DNA of 64,000 bases from Clostridia bacterium (lineage in GTDB: Bacteria; Bacillota; Clostridia; Lachnospirales; Lachnospiraceae), in contig CAJTFE010000014.1 in NCBI GenBank assembly GCA_910575725.1, forward strand, positions 1-64,000, given 5' to 3'. A model generated the notes under the pieces. It ran no database searches. It was not told the origin of the DNA and saw nothing but the letters and a program-made list of their open reading frames with translations. The translations under genes and the position numbers were made by a program. Shown here one piece after another: positions 16,659 to 26,073 of this stretch (position 1 is the stretch's first letter; the number at the start of each line of letters is the position of its first letter).

Positions 16659-18410
16659 ATGAATATGGTGAAAAAGACACTGCAGATATTTGACAGAAAA
16701 CAAAAAAATGAGATAGTAAAATTAACTGTTTTAATTCTATTAGGAGGTTTTTCTGAGCTGGTAGGAGTGTCGGTAGTTGTGCCCTTTATTAATGCAGTGA
16801 TAGCTCCTGACGAGCTGATGCAGGAACCTGTTATCAGACGAGGCTGCGAAATTCTGGGAATTACAAAAGCTTCACAGCTTATCGTGGGAATTGCTCTTTT
16901 TCTTTGTCTGATCTATATTCTTAAAAATTTAGTTGCCCTGCTGCTGGCAAACAGACAATACAAATTTACAGCCTATGGGCAGAGAGATCTGAAAAACCGT
17001 ATTATGCGCTGTTATCTTGCCCAGGACTATTCCTTTCATCAAGATAATAATAGCGCTGATTTGATCAGAAACATTACTTCCGATACCCAGATGTTTTATG
17101 AAACAGTTTTAAACATGATTCAAGTTGCTTCAGAATGCTGTGTCAGTATCGTACTGGTGGTCTATTTATTGATTAAAGACCCGGGAATTACGCTTGGGGT
17201 ATCCCTGAGTATGGGAGCGCTTGTATTTTTATTTTTGAAAAAGTTTAAAAATCTTCTCTCAGACCTGGGAAATCAGAGAAGAGATACGACTGCTGCAATG
17301 ATGAAGTGCATGCAGCAGGGATTTGGCGGAATCAAAGAGATAAAAGTATCAAATAAGGAAAGCGTATTTTGTCAGGACTTCGAAAAAAGTAATCATGTGA
17401 ATGCGGAAGCGACACAGAAGAATCTTTTTTTAAATATAGTGCCAAAGCCAATCATGGAAGTGATTTGTGTCTGCAGCTTGATGCTTGTTATCGCATTTAA
17501 GGTTGCATTTGGCTCCTATACAGATGATTTTATCATAACTCTTAGTGTATTTGGAATCGCAGCATTTCGCCTCCTTCCTTCCGTGAACAGGATATCCAGT
17601 TATATGGGGACCGTGCTCCATCAGGGAGTTGCAGTAGACGCAATTTCCCGGGAACTGGTGCACATCAGAGAAATGGAACAGAATATAGACATAGCACAAA
17701 AATCCAGGAAAGAAGCAATACCTTTTGATAACAAGATTTCTTTGGAAGATGTGTCTTTTCAATATCCGAATACAGAGGACTGTGTTCTTGAGCATGTGCA
17801 GCTGACTATTTCAAAAAATGAATCGGTGGCATTTATCGGGCCTTCCGGGGCGGGCAAGACCACTTTGGTAGATTTGATTTTGGGAATATTAAAGCCTGTG
17901 CAGGGACAGATTCGGATAGACGGCCTTGACTTAGAAGGAAAAGAACGGGAGTGGCATGAGCAAATCGGTTACATTCCCCAGACAATTTATATGCTGGATG
18001 ATACAATAAGAAATAATGTAAGATTTGAACTGTCCGAGGACAGGGAAGATGATGAACGGATATGGGAGGCTTTGGAAGAGGCCCAGCTAAAGGAATTCGT
18101 AAAAGGACTGGAGCACGGACTGGATACAGTGATTGGAGAGGCAGGAACAAGAATATCAGGCGGGCAGCGCCAGCGTCTGGGGATAGCAAGAGCTTTATAC
18201 AGGAATCCTTCTCTTTTGATATTGGATGAAGCTACCTCGGCTCTTGATTCTGATACAGAGGCGGCAGTGATGGAGTCTATAGAGCATTTGAGGGGAAGAA
18301 TGACTCTTTTGATCATTGCCCATCGGTTGTCCACGATTGAAAATTGTGATGTGGTTTATGAAGTGAAAGACAAGAAAGTTGCAGAAAAACAGGAAGAAGC
18401 AGACGGATGA
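16659..18410 (+). CDS. ABC transporter with fused permease and ATPase (PglK/MsbA-type flippase)
   Basis: A 583-residue half-transporter expected to work as a homodimer. Six membrane segments fill residues 15-310. The ATPase domain shows Walker A GPSGAGKTT at residue 394, signature ISGGQRQRLG near 499 and Walker B LLILDEATSALD near 520. In glycan loci such proteins flip lipid-linked oligosaccharides across the membrane. No Wzx gene is seen in the window, so this may be the flippase for the repeat unit made by the preceding transferases. Its stop overlaps the next start. Confidence 0.9.
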   Translation: MNMVKKTLQIFDRKQKNEIVKLTVLILLGGFSELVGVSVVVPFINAVIAPDELMQEPVIRRGCEILGITKASQLIVGIALFLCLIYILKNLVALLLANRQYKFTAYGQRDLKNRIMRCYLAQDYSFHQDNNSADLIRNITSDTQMFYETVLNMIQVASECCVSIVLVVYLLIKDPGITLGVSLSMGALVFLFLKKFKNLLSDLGNQRRDTTAAMMKCMQQGFGGIKEIKVSNKESVFCQDFEKSNHVNAEATQKNLFLNIVPKPIMEVICVCSLMLVIAFKVAFGSYTDDFIITLSVFGIAAFRLLPSVNRISSYMGTVLHQGVAVDAISRELVHIREMEQNIDIAQKSRKEAIPFDNKISLEDVSFQYPNTEDCVLEHVQLTISKNESVAFIGPSGAGKTTLVDLILGILKPVQGQIRIDGLDLEGKEREWHEQIGYIPQTIYMLDDTIRNNVRFELSEDREDDERIWEALEEAQLKEFVKGLEHGLDTVIGEAGTRISGGQRQRLGIARALYRNPSLLILDEATSALDSDTEAAVMESIEHLRGRMTLLIIAHRLSTIENCDVVYEVKDKKVAEKQEEADG

Positions 18411-19450
18411 TGAATATTCAGGAGTTTTATTATAAGGGAAAGGCAAAGATTCGGTATCTGATTTATAACCACAATTTTGGAAAAAAATGGTTTCCTTTTT
18501 TATATGCTTCCTATTGGCATATGCGTCTTCAAAGAAGGCCTCCAAAGGAACGATATGAGAATTATTTTTCTGCGCGGCCCAATCCAGGCGCGGGTATCGG
18601 CCATCAGATGGCAAACTGGATTGCCGGTTACTGGTATGCGAAGCAGTTCGGGCTTAGATTTGCACATATTCCTTTTTCAAATTCACGAATTCCATATACA
18701 AAATCTTCATGGGAATCCTTTTTGGGATTCGGCGAAGGAGAGGTTTCTCTGGAGGAGCTGGTCAAAGAGAAAGGCTGCCGGATTGTGCGCCTTCCAATGT
18801 TTGGAGGAGAGATCGAAGCAGATTTGACGATGATACGGCGCATTATTCGATCTTATACCAATAAAAGGGTTGTGTTTCTGGCAGAACAGGATCAATTTTA
18901 CAGAGAGCAGTATGGGGTCAGAAGCATGATTCAAGATAAATTTTTTCATGCTCCTGTACAAAGAGGAAAGCTGCTCTATGATCAAAAAAAGGGAATTTCT
19001 ATCGCAGTTCATATTCGCCGGGGGGATGTGACAGCGGTCTCCGATAATCCAAACATAACCATGCGCTGGCTGGATGCGGGATATTATCAGAGAGTTCTGA
19101 CGGCTCTTTTAAAGGCATTGAAAGGCCTGGAAGCACAAATATATATTTTTTCCCAGGGAAAAAAGGAGGAATTTGAACCATACTTCCCATTTCCCAATGT
19201 TCATTACTGTGTGGATATGGCGGCAGAGGAAACGTTTTGGCATCTGGTAAAGGCAGATATTCTTCTGATAAGTAAAAGCTCTTTTTCCTATAAACCAGCT
19301 TTGCTCTCCAAGGGCATTATTGTGGCCCCAGAGCATTTCTGGCATGGTTATCCCGATTCGGAAAAGTGGATTGTTGTGAATGAGGAAGGGGAGGTAAATG
19401 AGAGATTATTTGATATCTCGCTTAAGCTCTTGGAGAAAGGGACGGAATAA
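18407..19450 (+). CDS. fucosyltransferase-like protein (HxRRGD motif)
   Basis: A 347-residue protein of the alpha-1,2/alpha-1,6/O-fucosyltransferase superfamily, judged from three conserved pieces. These are VHIRRGDVTAVSDN near residue 201 (GDP-fucose binding), AQIYIFSQGKKEEFE near residue 243 and ADILLISKSSFSYKPALLS near residue 282. NPGAGIGHQMANW near residue 62 fits the acceptor-side start of this family. No GDP-fucose synthesis genes are present here, so the donor would come from elsewhere or be different. It is the last gene of the operon and ends just before a terminator. Confidence 0.78.
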   Translation: MMNIQEFYYKGKAKIRYLIYNHNFGKKWFPFLYASYWHMRLQRRPPKERYENYFSARPNPGAGIGHQMANWIAGYWYAKQFGLRFAHIPFSNSRIPYTKSSWESFLGFGEGEVSLEELVKEKGCRIVRLPMFGGEIEADLTMIRRIIRSYTNKRVVFLAEQDQFYREQYGVRSMIQDKFFHAPVQRGKLLYDQKKGISIAVHIRRGDVTAVSDNPNITMRWLDAGYYQRVLTALLKALKGLEAQIYIFSQGKKEEFEPYFPFPNVHYCVDMAAEETFWHLVKADILLISKSSFSYKPALLSKGIIVAPEHFWHGYPDSEKWIVVNEEGEVNERLFDISLKLLEKGTE

Positions 19451-19455
19451 ATAAG

Positions 19456-19480
19456 AAAGGGGCAGTTATTTTGCCCCTTT
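19456..19480. terminator. bidirectional terminator between convergent genes
   Basis: Perfect 9-base arms AAAGGGGCA (19456-19464) and TGCCCCTTT (19472-19480) with a 7-base loop lie between convergent genes. The stop codon of the minus-strand gene (19466-19468) falls in the loop, so the stem also encodes that protein's last residues. Short T runs follow on both strands. Confidence 0.75.
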
Positions 19481-20887
19481 TCCCATAATAACAACCCAGA
19501 CAGTCAGGAATAAAATTTTAATGTCTGCAGATAATGACCAACTGTCGATATATTCCAGATCCAGCCTTAAAATTTCTTGAAAATCTGTGATATCGCTTCT
19601 GCCGCTGACCTGCCATAAGCCGGTCAGGCCTGGTTTAATACTGAGCCTTCGGCGGAAATATAATTCATACTGTTTAAACTCATCTAAGGTAGGCGGACGT
19701 GTTCCCACCAGGCTCATCTGCCCTAAGAGAATATTAAAAAATTGCGGGAGTTCATCAATACTGGTTTTTCGCAAAAAAGCTCCGACTTTTGTAATGCGTG
19801 GATCGTGCTCCATCTTAAAAAGCGGCCCGCTCATTTCATTTTTGGCCATTAATTCTTTCTTTTTGTCTTCGGCATCTATATACATGGAACGAAATTTATA
19901 GATTTTGAAGTTGCGTCCATTTTTCCCGACTCGAAGCTGGGAAAAGAATACAGGGCCGGGGGATTCCAGCTTGATTGCGCAGGCCGCAAAAGGGGTTATG
20001 AGGATGGTTATGATACAGCCTATGAAAGAGCCGAGGATATCCATTCCGCGTTTTATAAAAAGCCTTCGATAATCAAAGGAATTGGATTCGTAGGACAGGA
20101 CTGTGAAACCAGCAAAAATTTCGGTGGTTTTATGTGCTGCTACATTATCAAAATAGTCAATATTTACATGTACAGTGATTCCCATGCTTTCAAACTGCTG
20201 AATCAGCTTTTCCAGTTCCTCCTTAGAGTAATCAGGCAGATGCAGAAAAACCTCATCCACTACAACTGTGGTAAAGACATCGTAAAGATTAGACGATGAA
20301 GCAATAACAGGAATATTCCAAACAGAAGTTCCAGTCAATTCTTTATCCAGAATCACAAGTCCGGCGATTTCAAAACTCCATTCTTTGGCGGAAAGAAGCT
20401 TTTCCAGGATTTTTTCCATATAATTATTTGTAGTAATAACAATTAGCTTATTACTGCTGCTGCTGTTACGGTAGATTCTGATAAAGTACTGTTTTACAAG
20501 CAGATGGCAGAGATATGTCAGCAAAACGTTGTATATAAAAAAATAAAAAAAGATAAGCCTGGAAAAATCTTCTGCGAATTTTGCAATAAAAAGAAAGAGG
20601 CTCAAAAACAGTATCAGCACGCTGTTATATTTAAGCACCGCAATAAATTCCACAAAATATCCCCTTTGAAAAAAAGCCGTATTCCAATCAAAGAGATATG
20701 AGGACAGCAGATGGAAAAAGAGGATGCATATAATGGTGGAAATATATGTTTCTGAATAAAGGCGGTAACTGGCAGATACGCCCCGGGTAAAAACAGCCAA
20801 AACAAACGAGACAGTAATACACAGGCATTCAACGCCCAGGATGGTATAATTTTGTATGATGCGTTGCTTTTGATTTAAATTAGACAT
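19466..20887 (-). CDS. polyprenyl glycosylphosphotransferase (WbaP/CpsE type)
   Basis: Initiating enzyme that moves a sugar phosphate from a UDP-sugar to undecaprenyl phosphate. The 473-residue protein has four N-terminal membrane segments and a central CoA-binding-like region (residues 130-260). The C-terminal bacterial sugar transferase domain is KRGMDILGS, SPGPVFFSQLRVGKNG, FKIYKFRSMY, LRKTSIDELPQF and RPGLTG-like KPGLTGLWQVSGR. MSNLNQ at 20887 is the start, because AAAGGAG lies four bases before it; the TTG at 20905 is not needed. It is co-transcribed after the DUF6056 gene. Confidence 0.95.
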   Translation of the reverse strand: MSNLNQKQRIIQNYTILGVECLCITVSFVLAVFTRGVSASYRLYSETYISTIICILFFHLLSSYLFDWNTAFFQRGYFVEFIAVLKYNSVLILFLSLFLFIAKFAEDFSRLIFFYFFIYNVLLTYLCHLLVKQYFIRIYRNSSSSNKLIVITTNNYMEKILEKLLSAKEWSFEIAGLVILDKELTGTSVWNIPVIASSSNLYDVFTTVVVDEVFLHLPDYSKEELEKLIQQFESMGITVHVNIDYFDNVAAHKTTEIFAGFTVLSYESNSFDYRRLFIKRGMDILGSFIGCIITILITPFAACAIKLESPGPVFFSQLRVGKNGRNFKIYKFRSMYIDAEDKKKELMAKNEMSGPLFKMEHDPRITKVGAFLRKTSIDELPQFFNILLGQMSLVGTRPPTLDEFKQYELYFRRRLSIKPGLTGLWQVSGRSDITDFQEILRLDLEYIDSWSLSADIKILFLTVWVVIMGKGAK

Positions 20888-20907
20888 ATTGCTCCTTTCT
20901 AACAAAA

Positions 20908-22257
20908 CTATTCTTCCGCTTTTTCTTCCGGAAAGGCAACAATCGTATGAAGCCCAAAGTAATTGCTTGTATTACCGTTCAGCCAGTGAGTGGGATATCC
21001 CTGCAGATCTTCAAGACCGTAAAGGCCGTTGAACTTCGTTTTGGGTTCAATGCGGTAAGTGACAATATCCAGGATTCCGGCATCTCTCTGCTGAAGGATG
21101 GAATCAATTCTTCTGTTATATACACGATAAGTATAGCCAATATCCAGCAGGCCATAGCTGTATTGGATAAAAAAGACAGCCATTAAGCTGCAGACAATGC
21201 CACAGGCCCATTTTACATGATTCTCATCTAATAGTAAAGAGAGGCAGTAAAGAAGCCCTGTCACCAGGAACAGTGCGGTTCCTAAAGCGGCACGCTCAGG
21301 ATATTCGGTCACCACAAGCATTACATAATTGTTGGCCAGTGCAGTGATGCCAAACAGGGCAGCAATCCATTTTTTGTAGAATTCTATATCCTGATAGCAT
21401 ACAAGAACAAAAAGAAAGAGATACACAAGCAGGAAGGGAAGCATATATTCGTAAAGCATAGAATTACAGACGGCAAGACGTCCGCCGTAAGTGAGAAGGA
21501 GTCCTGTGTTTTCGGAGCTGCTCTCAAGCCGGAGGTAATTTCCGGGGGCGGCAATCATAAAAATAAATCCGAGTATCTGTGTTCCGAAACTGATCAGCAT
21601 CCAAAGAGGAATTTTCCGGCCGAGTTTCCGGGCAATCAGCAACAGGACTGCAATAAAAAGAATGCCTGCACCAGAGGTATTTTCATTGCCCCATCCGGCC
21701 AGGAGACCGAGCAAGGGCATAAAGCCGATGATGATTTTATTCGTTAACAATCTGCCGGACATGACGTATTGGTAATATGGCCAGAGAAAGGTAAAAATAA
21801 ATGCAGCCGGCCATAGATAGTTGCATGCTCCGATGAGCCAGAGAAAGTCTTGTCCAAAGGCGGGCACTGCAAACCAGATGCACAGATGTACAGCCAGATA
21901 AATAAGGGAATGTCCTTTTTCTGCGTGAACCGCAGCATAACGATAGAGAAGATAGGCCAGCCAGCAGTAAAGGGCTGCATTAAAAATGTTGAAAACAGGC
22001 TTTCCAATCATCAGAAATACAGTAGCGATAAAATGGGTAATGATCCGCCCGCCCCAGCTGAGATAGTGGGCGTACATAGATAAGCATGCGTCTTTGAGTG
22101 TCACAATACTGTTGTGATCATACCAGCTGAAGGTGTAGGAATAGTCATCAGCCAGCATGGGAGTGAGGAAATTAAAAATCAGTATTGCGCAGCCGAAAGC
22201 TGCAGAGACGAGAGCAGTCGTATATCTTTTATTCTTAAAAAAATTATTCAGCATCAT
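20908..22257 (-). CDS. DUF6056 family membrane protein
   Basis: A 449-residue protein with about eleven membrane segments. The first outside loop reads PMLADDYSYTFSWYDHN, with the acidic pair expected of GT-C glycosyltransferases. FGQDFLWLIGACNYLWP near residue 128 and GWGNENTSGAG near residue 185 match the DUF6056 family. The ATG at 22257 has CAGGAG six bases upstream, so the longer open frame is not used. It lies in a minus-strand operon behind a decayed gene and before the initiating transferase. It probably adds a lipid-linked sugar outside the cell. Confidence 0.82.
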   Translation of the reverse strand: MMLNNFFKNKRYTTALVSAAFGCAILIFNFLTPMLADDYSYTFSWYDHNSIVTLKDACLSMYAHYLSWGGRIITHFIATVFLMIGKPVFNIFNAALYCWLAYLLYRYAAVHAEKGHSLIYLAVHLCIWFAVPAFGQDFLWLIGACNYLWPAAFIFTFLWPYYQYVMSGRLLTNKIIIGFMPLLGLLAGWGNENTSGAGILFIAVLLLIARKLGRKIPLWMLISFGTQILGFIFMIAAPGNYLRLESSSENTGLLLTYGGRLAVCNSMLYEYMLPFLLVYLFLFVLVCYQDIEFYKKWIAALFGITALANNYVMLVVTEYPERAALGTALFLVTGLLYCLSLLLDENHVKWACGIVCSLMAVFFIQYSYGLLDIGYTYRVYNRRIDSILQQRDAGILDIVTYRIEPKTKFNGLYGLEDLQGYPTHWLNGNTSNYFGLHTIVAFPEEKAEE

Positions 22258-22309
22258 AAAAAACTCCTGTATTTTGATAGGTTTAAAGCTATTGTAGCAT
22301 TTCGGAGAT

Positions 22310-22791
22310 TTTACTGTCAAACGGAATTGGAACAGGCTGTCTAAGGGTATAGATGATTTTTACAATTTTCTGCTGATGCAGCGTTAAAACATTCAGGAGC
22401 AGCATCCATGTAAAGGCGAAAAAGACAGAAAACACCTGACAGGCACGGGGGTGAAACCTCAATGAATAAACGAGAGAAGAAACAGGGAAAAAAGTATTCC
22501 AAATCCAATCGGCAGCAAGCTCCAATTTTTATAGCGAAGAACCAGATAGGCGCCTAAAGCGAAGAATATGATAATACAAATATCTAATTCTGTGAAGGGC
22601 ATGTAAATCAATCTTTTCAAAAAATACTGAAAACCAAAAGAACTTCCTACATAAAATCCTCCGGATATCATCAATACCAACAGTTGTGTTGACTGCAGTG
22701 TAGCCGTAGCTGATAATCGAAATCAGAATAAGACATCCCACGTAAGTTTTGTTTTTTGAAAAGAGTTTAATTCCTGCTTATAGGTTTCCAT
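22310..22791 (-). pseudogene. decayed GtrII-like (Glucos_trans_II) membrane glucosyltransferase
   Basis: A gene remnant in at least three frames. It starts at ATG 22791 after AAGGAG with METYKQELNSFQKTKL and stops early. The next frame gives ISYGYTAVNTTVGIDDI, the family's first outer loop with its acidic pair. A third frame gives GGFYVGSSFGFQYFLKRLIY and further membrane segments to a stop near 22459. Another frame continues RACQVFSVFFAFTWML. The total is far shorter than the usual 450-550 residues, so an internal deletion has also occurred. A good promoter remains upstream, which may now serve the two downstream genes. Confidence 0.75.
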
Positions 22792-22826
22792 AATATCTCC
22801 TTAGTAAAATATGTACAATTAAAAAA

Positions 22827-22855
22827 AGTATAGCAATTCTATGCCTGAAAAGCAA
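22827..22855 (-). promoter_or_regulatory. minus-strand promoter before the decayed gene
   Basis: On the minus strand TTGCTT (22855-22850) and TATACT (22832-22827) are spaced 17 bases, with TGC before the -10. It would transcribe the remnant, the DUF6056 gene and the phosphoglycosyltransferase gene. Confidence 0.6.
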
Positions 22856-22868
22856 CTGTAACATTTTC

Positions 22869-22897
22869 TTGTCAGGGGAGCAGGTTTGTTATATACT
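22869..22897 (+). promoter_or_regulatory. plus-strand promoter of the 22931 gene
   Basis: TTGTCA (22869-22874) and TATACT (22892-22897) have 17-base spacing. This near-consensus promoter starts 62 bases before the ATG and is divergent from the minus-strand promoter at 22827-22855. Confidence 0.65.
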
Positions 22898-22930
22898 AAT
22901 TGCAAATATAAGGAATGGAGTAACTGATGT

Positions 22931-24814
22931 ATGAAAGGCTGCAAGATAAAGGTACAGGATGTTATTTTGAGAAATATAGCCGGACAGTGGGCTGTCATAT
23001 GTTTTTTTCCGGCAGCATTTTTATCAGCAGCATTTGTGTCTGGTATGGGATTGGATACACATAGATTCCGGCATTTGGCGGCAGCTCTGGTTCTTACGGC
23101 TGGAACTGTGGCACTGGGTCTTGTATGGGTGATACTGTCGGGAAAGGATAAGGGCTGCAGGGAAAGATTCAGGAAAAAAATCAGCAGCGATCGGTATCTA
23201 TATGCAATATTGTTTGTTTCGGGAATTTTAAGAAGCTTCAGTTTAAATGTTATGCAAAGATGGGATGCAGGAGAGTATTATTACAGACTCGGAACTGCAT
23301 GTGAGAATTTTGACTTTACATGGGAAGCGTTTTTTGAACAATTTCGTTTGTGCGGCCATCCTACTTTGGGATTCGCACCTATTTATGCCATAGGGGAATT
23401 TTTTGCGCCAAGAAAAATCTGGGGCATGGAGCTTGTAAACCTGACATTGACGCTGGCAGCAATTTTCTGTATCTACAGGATTCTGGAGAAGCTGCTTTTG
23501 GAGTGTGATAACAGGCGTCTGGCCTTATATACGTTTCTGATTTCCTGTGGGCCTTTGTTTTTGGGGACATTTCAGAATTTTAATCCTGATTTTGGGATTG
23601 CTTTGTTTGGCGTTTTTGTAATTTACAGCTGTCTGTATAAACAATATTTTCTAATGCTTTTTTGGGGCTGTGTTGTCGTACAGACAAAGGAGACAGGTAT
23701 AGTGATGCAGGCTGGGCTTGTACTGGGGCTGGTTTTGTACAGCTTTTTTGGAAGAAAGCTTCCAGTGGCAGAGCGGGTAAGAGGTGTATTTAAAAATCCG
23801 GCAGTCTGGGCGGCAGGAGCCAGTGTTCTGTTTCAGATGGGATATATGAAATTCATTGGCGGAATTACCAGCTGGGCCTCTAAGGAGCAGCAGAAGTTTG
23901 TGTGGGACAATGAAGGCATGAATTGTTTCGGATTCCGCGCAGATTTTATTTTGACAAAGCTGGGGCAGCTTTTCCTTTTAAACTTTAACTGGATTTATCT
24001 GGCAGTTATTCTTACTGGAATAGTAATGCTGCTTTTATACAGGCATAAGGTGAAAAAGGTTTCAGGGGGCATATTTCTTTTGTGGGCCGTCAGCGGAAGC
24101 TTGCTTTTGTTTCTTAATTTGTATATAACGGGTGCGTTGGCAAGATATAATCTGTTTTGCGATCTGGCGTTGGCAATCACAGGGGTTGTTGTAATAGAAA
24201 TCGTATTTTCCGGGAAAATACGGTACTTTATAATAGTTTCCTGTGTTGGGCTTATGCTTCTTCAAAGCTATATAACAGTAGACCCGGTAAGCTTGGCGGT
24301 GTTTCCCCATGTGGAAACAGGAAGGGCGGATATGCTTTACATGCACATACCTTCGGAAGACCTGGGCTATGTAGATACCATTGTTTATAATTATCAATAT
24401 ACATTTATTGACAGGGCTCTGGATAAGTGTTTTGTGGAAGGTTTCCAGGGCGATGCAGTAAATGTGGTACACTTCGGGGACTCTTACGGAGATGGTTCTC
24501 AATTTGGAGGGAACTGGTGGCAGGACTGGGTGCCCTACAAACTGCGTTGGGATAAAAAAGAAGAGAAACGTGTTCATTATAAAAATGAAAATACAGTTCG
24601 TATCAATGTTTTTGGAGAAGAATGGCTCAACATCTGGTTTGAGGAAGGAAAAGCAGAGGAAATGAAAGCGGCCGTACTGATATTTCTTCCGCAATTTGAG
24701 TATGATGAAGAGGCATGCTTAGAACAACTGGCGCCATTCTTCGAAATAGGGGAAAAACAGACCTATCGTTCTATTCTGGGCTGCGTGAACTATTATAAAT
24801 TGCGTACAAAATAA
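22931..24814 (+). CDS. multi-spanning membrane protein, GT-C (GT39-like) candidate
   Basis: A 627-residue protein with about eleven membrane segments up to residue 450 and a soluble outer C-terminal domain. The first loop has MQRWDAGEYYYRLG near residue 112; an Asp followed by Glu and aromatics is the usual catalytic loop of GT39/GT-C enzymes, which take sugars from polyprenyl phosphate. I do not recognise a specific named family. It is monocistronic with its own promoter, and its last 22 bases overlap the convergent acyltransferase gene. Confidence 0.7.
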   Translation: MKGCKIKVQDVILRNIAGQWAVICFFPAAFLSAAFVSGMGLDTHRFRHLAAALVLTAGTVALGLVWVILSGKDKGCRERFRKKISSDRYLYAILFVSGILRSFSLNVMQRWDAGEYYYRLGTACENFDFTWEAFFEQFRLCGHPTLGFAPIYAIGEFFAPRKIWGMELVNLTLTLAAIFCIYRILEKLLLECDNRRLALYTFLISCGPLFLGTFQNFNPDFGIALFGVFVIYSCLYKQYFLMLFWGCVVVQTKETGIVMQAGLVLGLVLYSFFGRKLPVAERVRGVFKNPAVWAAGASVLFQMGYMKFIGGITSWASKEQQKFVWDNEGMNCFGFRADFILTKLGQLFLLNFNWIYLAVILTGIVMLLLYRHKVKKVSGGIFLLWAVSGSLLLFLNLYITGALARYNLFCDLALAITGVVVIEIVFSGKIRYFIIVSCVGLMLLQSYITVDPVSLAVFPHVETGRADMLYMHIPSEDLGYVDTIVYNYQYTFIDRALDKCFVEGFQGDAVNVVHFGDSYGDGSQFGGNWWQDWVPYKLRWDKKEEKRVHYKNENTVRINVFGEEWLNIWFEEGKAEEMKAAVLIFLPQFEYDEEACLEQLAPFFEIGEKQTYRSILGCVNYYKLRTK

Positions 24815-25869
24815 TGCTGCTCCATCCATTGAGTAAGCTTTGGGATTCTCAATAATCGAAACAGATAAATTCGAAACAGGTCAATTATGGAACAGGAGAA
24901 AAAGACGCTTAGTGTCAGAGCGGTAACAATGCCGAGCATAACAGCAGGTGAGGCGCAGGCAAAAGAAATGCAAGCGTTTTTCAAAAGATTCTCCCGGATA
25001 AGATTATTATTGTGTATCAGATATACACCAAAGGTCAGAGGGGCGAAAAAAAGGATACATTTTTGCATATGACGTATTTTGAGGCCGGAAAACAGGATCA
25101 GAAGTGTGCATGCAGCAAAAAGCATTGTAGGAGAGGTGTAAAGCAGCAGAAGTGTACCATTGTTAGGCGTACCTGTAAGGCCTAGTGTGATAAACTGAAT
25201 GCCCCATTTGCTTATCCAGGCTGACAGAATGCAGAAGAGATATACAAATAAAAGTGTTCTTTTTTCGGCTTTTATATTCTCTTGGTTTCGTCTGATAAGT
25301 CCGCCTAAGAGATACATAAGCGACAGCCATAAAAAGCTGTATCCATCCGCAGCGCCAAAAAGATCGGTATGTCTTATGGTGGGAAGGATAGAAAACAGGA
25401 TTACAATTGTAAAAAACAGTTTTTTAGACAGTAAAGGAGAGCAGGTGTCCAAAAGCTGGTTGAAAAATGGGATAAAAAAGAACATTCCAAAGTAACAGGT
25501 AAAATACCAATAATGATTTCCCATAACAGGAAAAAATGAGAACAGAATGGTTTTTGTGCTGACGCTTTGGGGCATAAAAATAAAAAAGAGGCCTGCAATT
25601 CCAGCCGTATAGAATAAAACCTGCAGCCAGATAGAAACAATATTGGAGTATTTAAATTTTGCATTTGTATAGATATAGCCAGTTATTAGGGCATAGCAGT
25701 TAACTGCGCATTCAGCGGCGGTATCTAAAAGCCAGGCGATTCCATAATTAAGAGAAAACAGGCTGACATTTTCAAGGATGCCTCCAAAGCCTAAAATGTG
25801 ACGCAGGACAATAAGTGCCATAGATACAATTCTTAATAGATCAATTCCAAGGTTTCGGCTGTCTCTCAT
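24793..25869 (-). CDS. acyltransferase family 3 (OafA/YrhL-like)
   Basis: A 358-residue integral membrane acyltransferase with ten predicted spans. The family start SRNLGIDLLRIVSMALIVLRHILG, with the catalytic-type His in the first helix, and NHYWYFTCYFGMFFFIPF near residue 138 identify it. It is predicted to O-acetylate an exported glycan. The gene is alone on the minus strand between two GT-C-like genes, has its own promoter and shares its 3' end with its convergent neighbour. The donor is probably acetyl-CoA. Confidence 0.9.
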   Translation of the reverse strand: MRDSRNLGIDLLRIVSMALIVLRHILGFGGILENVSLFSLNYGIAWLLDTAAECAVNCYALITGYIYTNAKFKYSNIVSIWLQVLFYTAGIAGLFFIFMPQSVSTKTILFSFFPVMGNHYWYFTCYFGMFFFIPFFNQLLDTCSPLLSKKLFFTIVILFSILPTIRHTDLFGAADGYSFLWLSLMYLLGGLIRRNQENIKAEKRTLLFVYLFCILSAWISKWGIQFITLGLTGTPNNGTLLLLYTSPTMLFAACTLLILFSGLKIRHMQKCILFFAPLTFGVYLIHNNNLIRENLLKNACISFACASPAVMLGIVTALTLSVFFSCSIIDLFRIYLFRLLRIPKLTQWMEQHYFVRNL

Positions 25870-25912
25870 GATTAAACCTGTCTTTCATAGATTTTCTGGT
25901 AGAATTTCTTAT

Positions 25913-25941
25913 ATGATACTTGATATGCCGCCTGATTTCAA
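25913..25941 (-). promoter_or_regulatory. promoter of the acyltransferase gene
   Basis: On the minus strand TTGAAA (25941-25936) and TATCAT (25918-25913) have 17-base spacing, 44 bases before the ATG. Confidence 0.55.
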
Positions 25942-26006
25942 CAGCAAAATGAAAAGAGGCCTAAAACAGCAGACTTTATGTAAAGAGTAAAGAGAATCAG
26001 CGTATC

Positions 26007-26035
26007 TTGCGCAATAAAGATAAATATGCTATAGT
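26007..26035 (+). promoter_or_regulatory. extended -10 promoter of the 26074 gene
   Basis: TTGCGC (26007-26012) and TATAGT (26030-26035) have 17-base spacing, with TGC directly before the -10. The core ATATGCTATAGT is nearly repeated in the promoter at 28879-28907. Confidence 0.62.
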
Positions 26036-26073
26036 TCAAAAAAGAATATTTAAGGTAAAGGTATCCAAAAACC

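Noticed and set aside
24799-24808. TTGCGTACA near the end of the 22931 gene as another recombinase site
   Set aside because: It is a short match inside coding sequence and is expected about once by chance in a window of this size.
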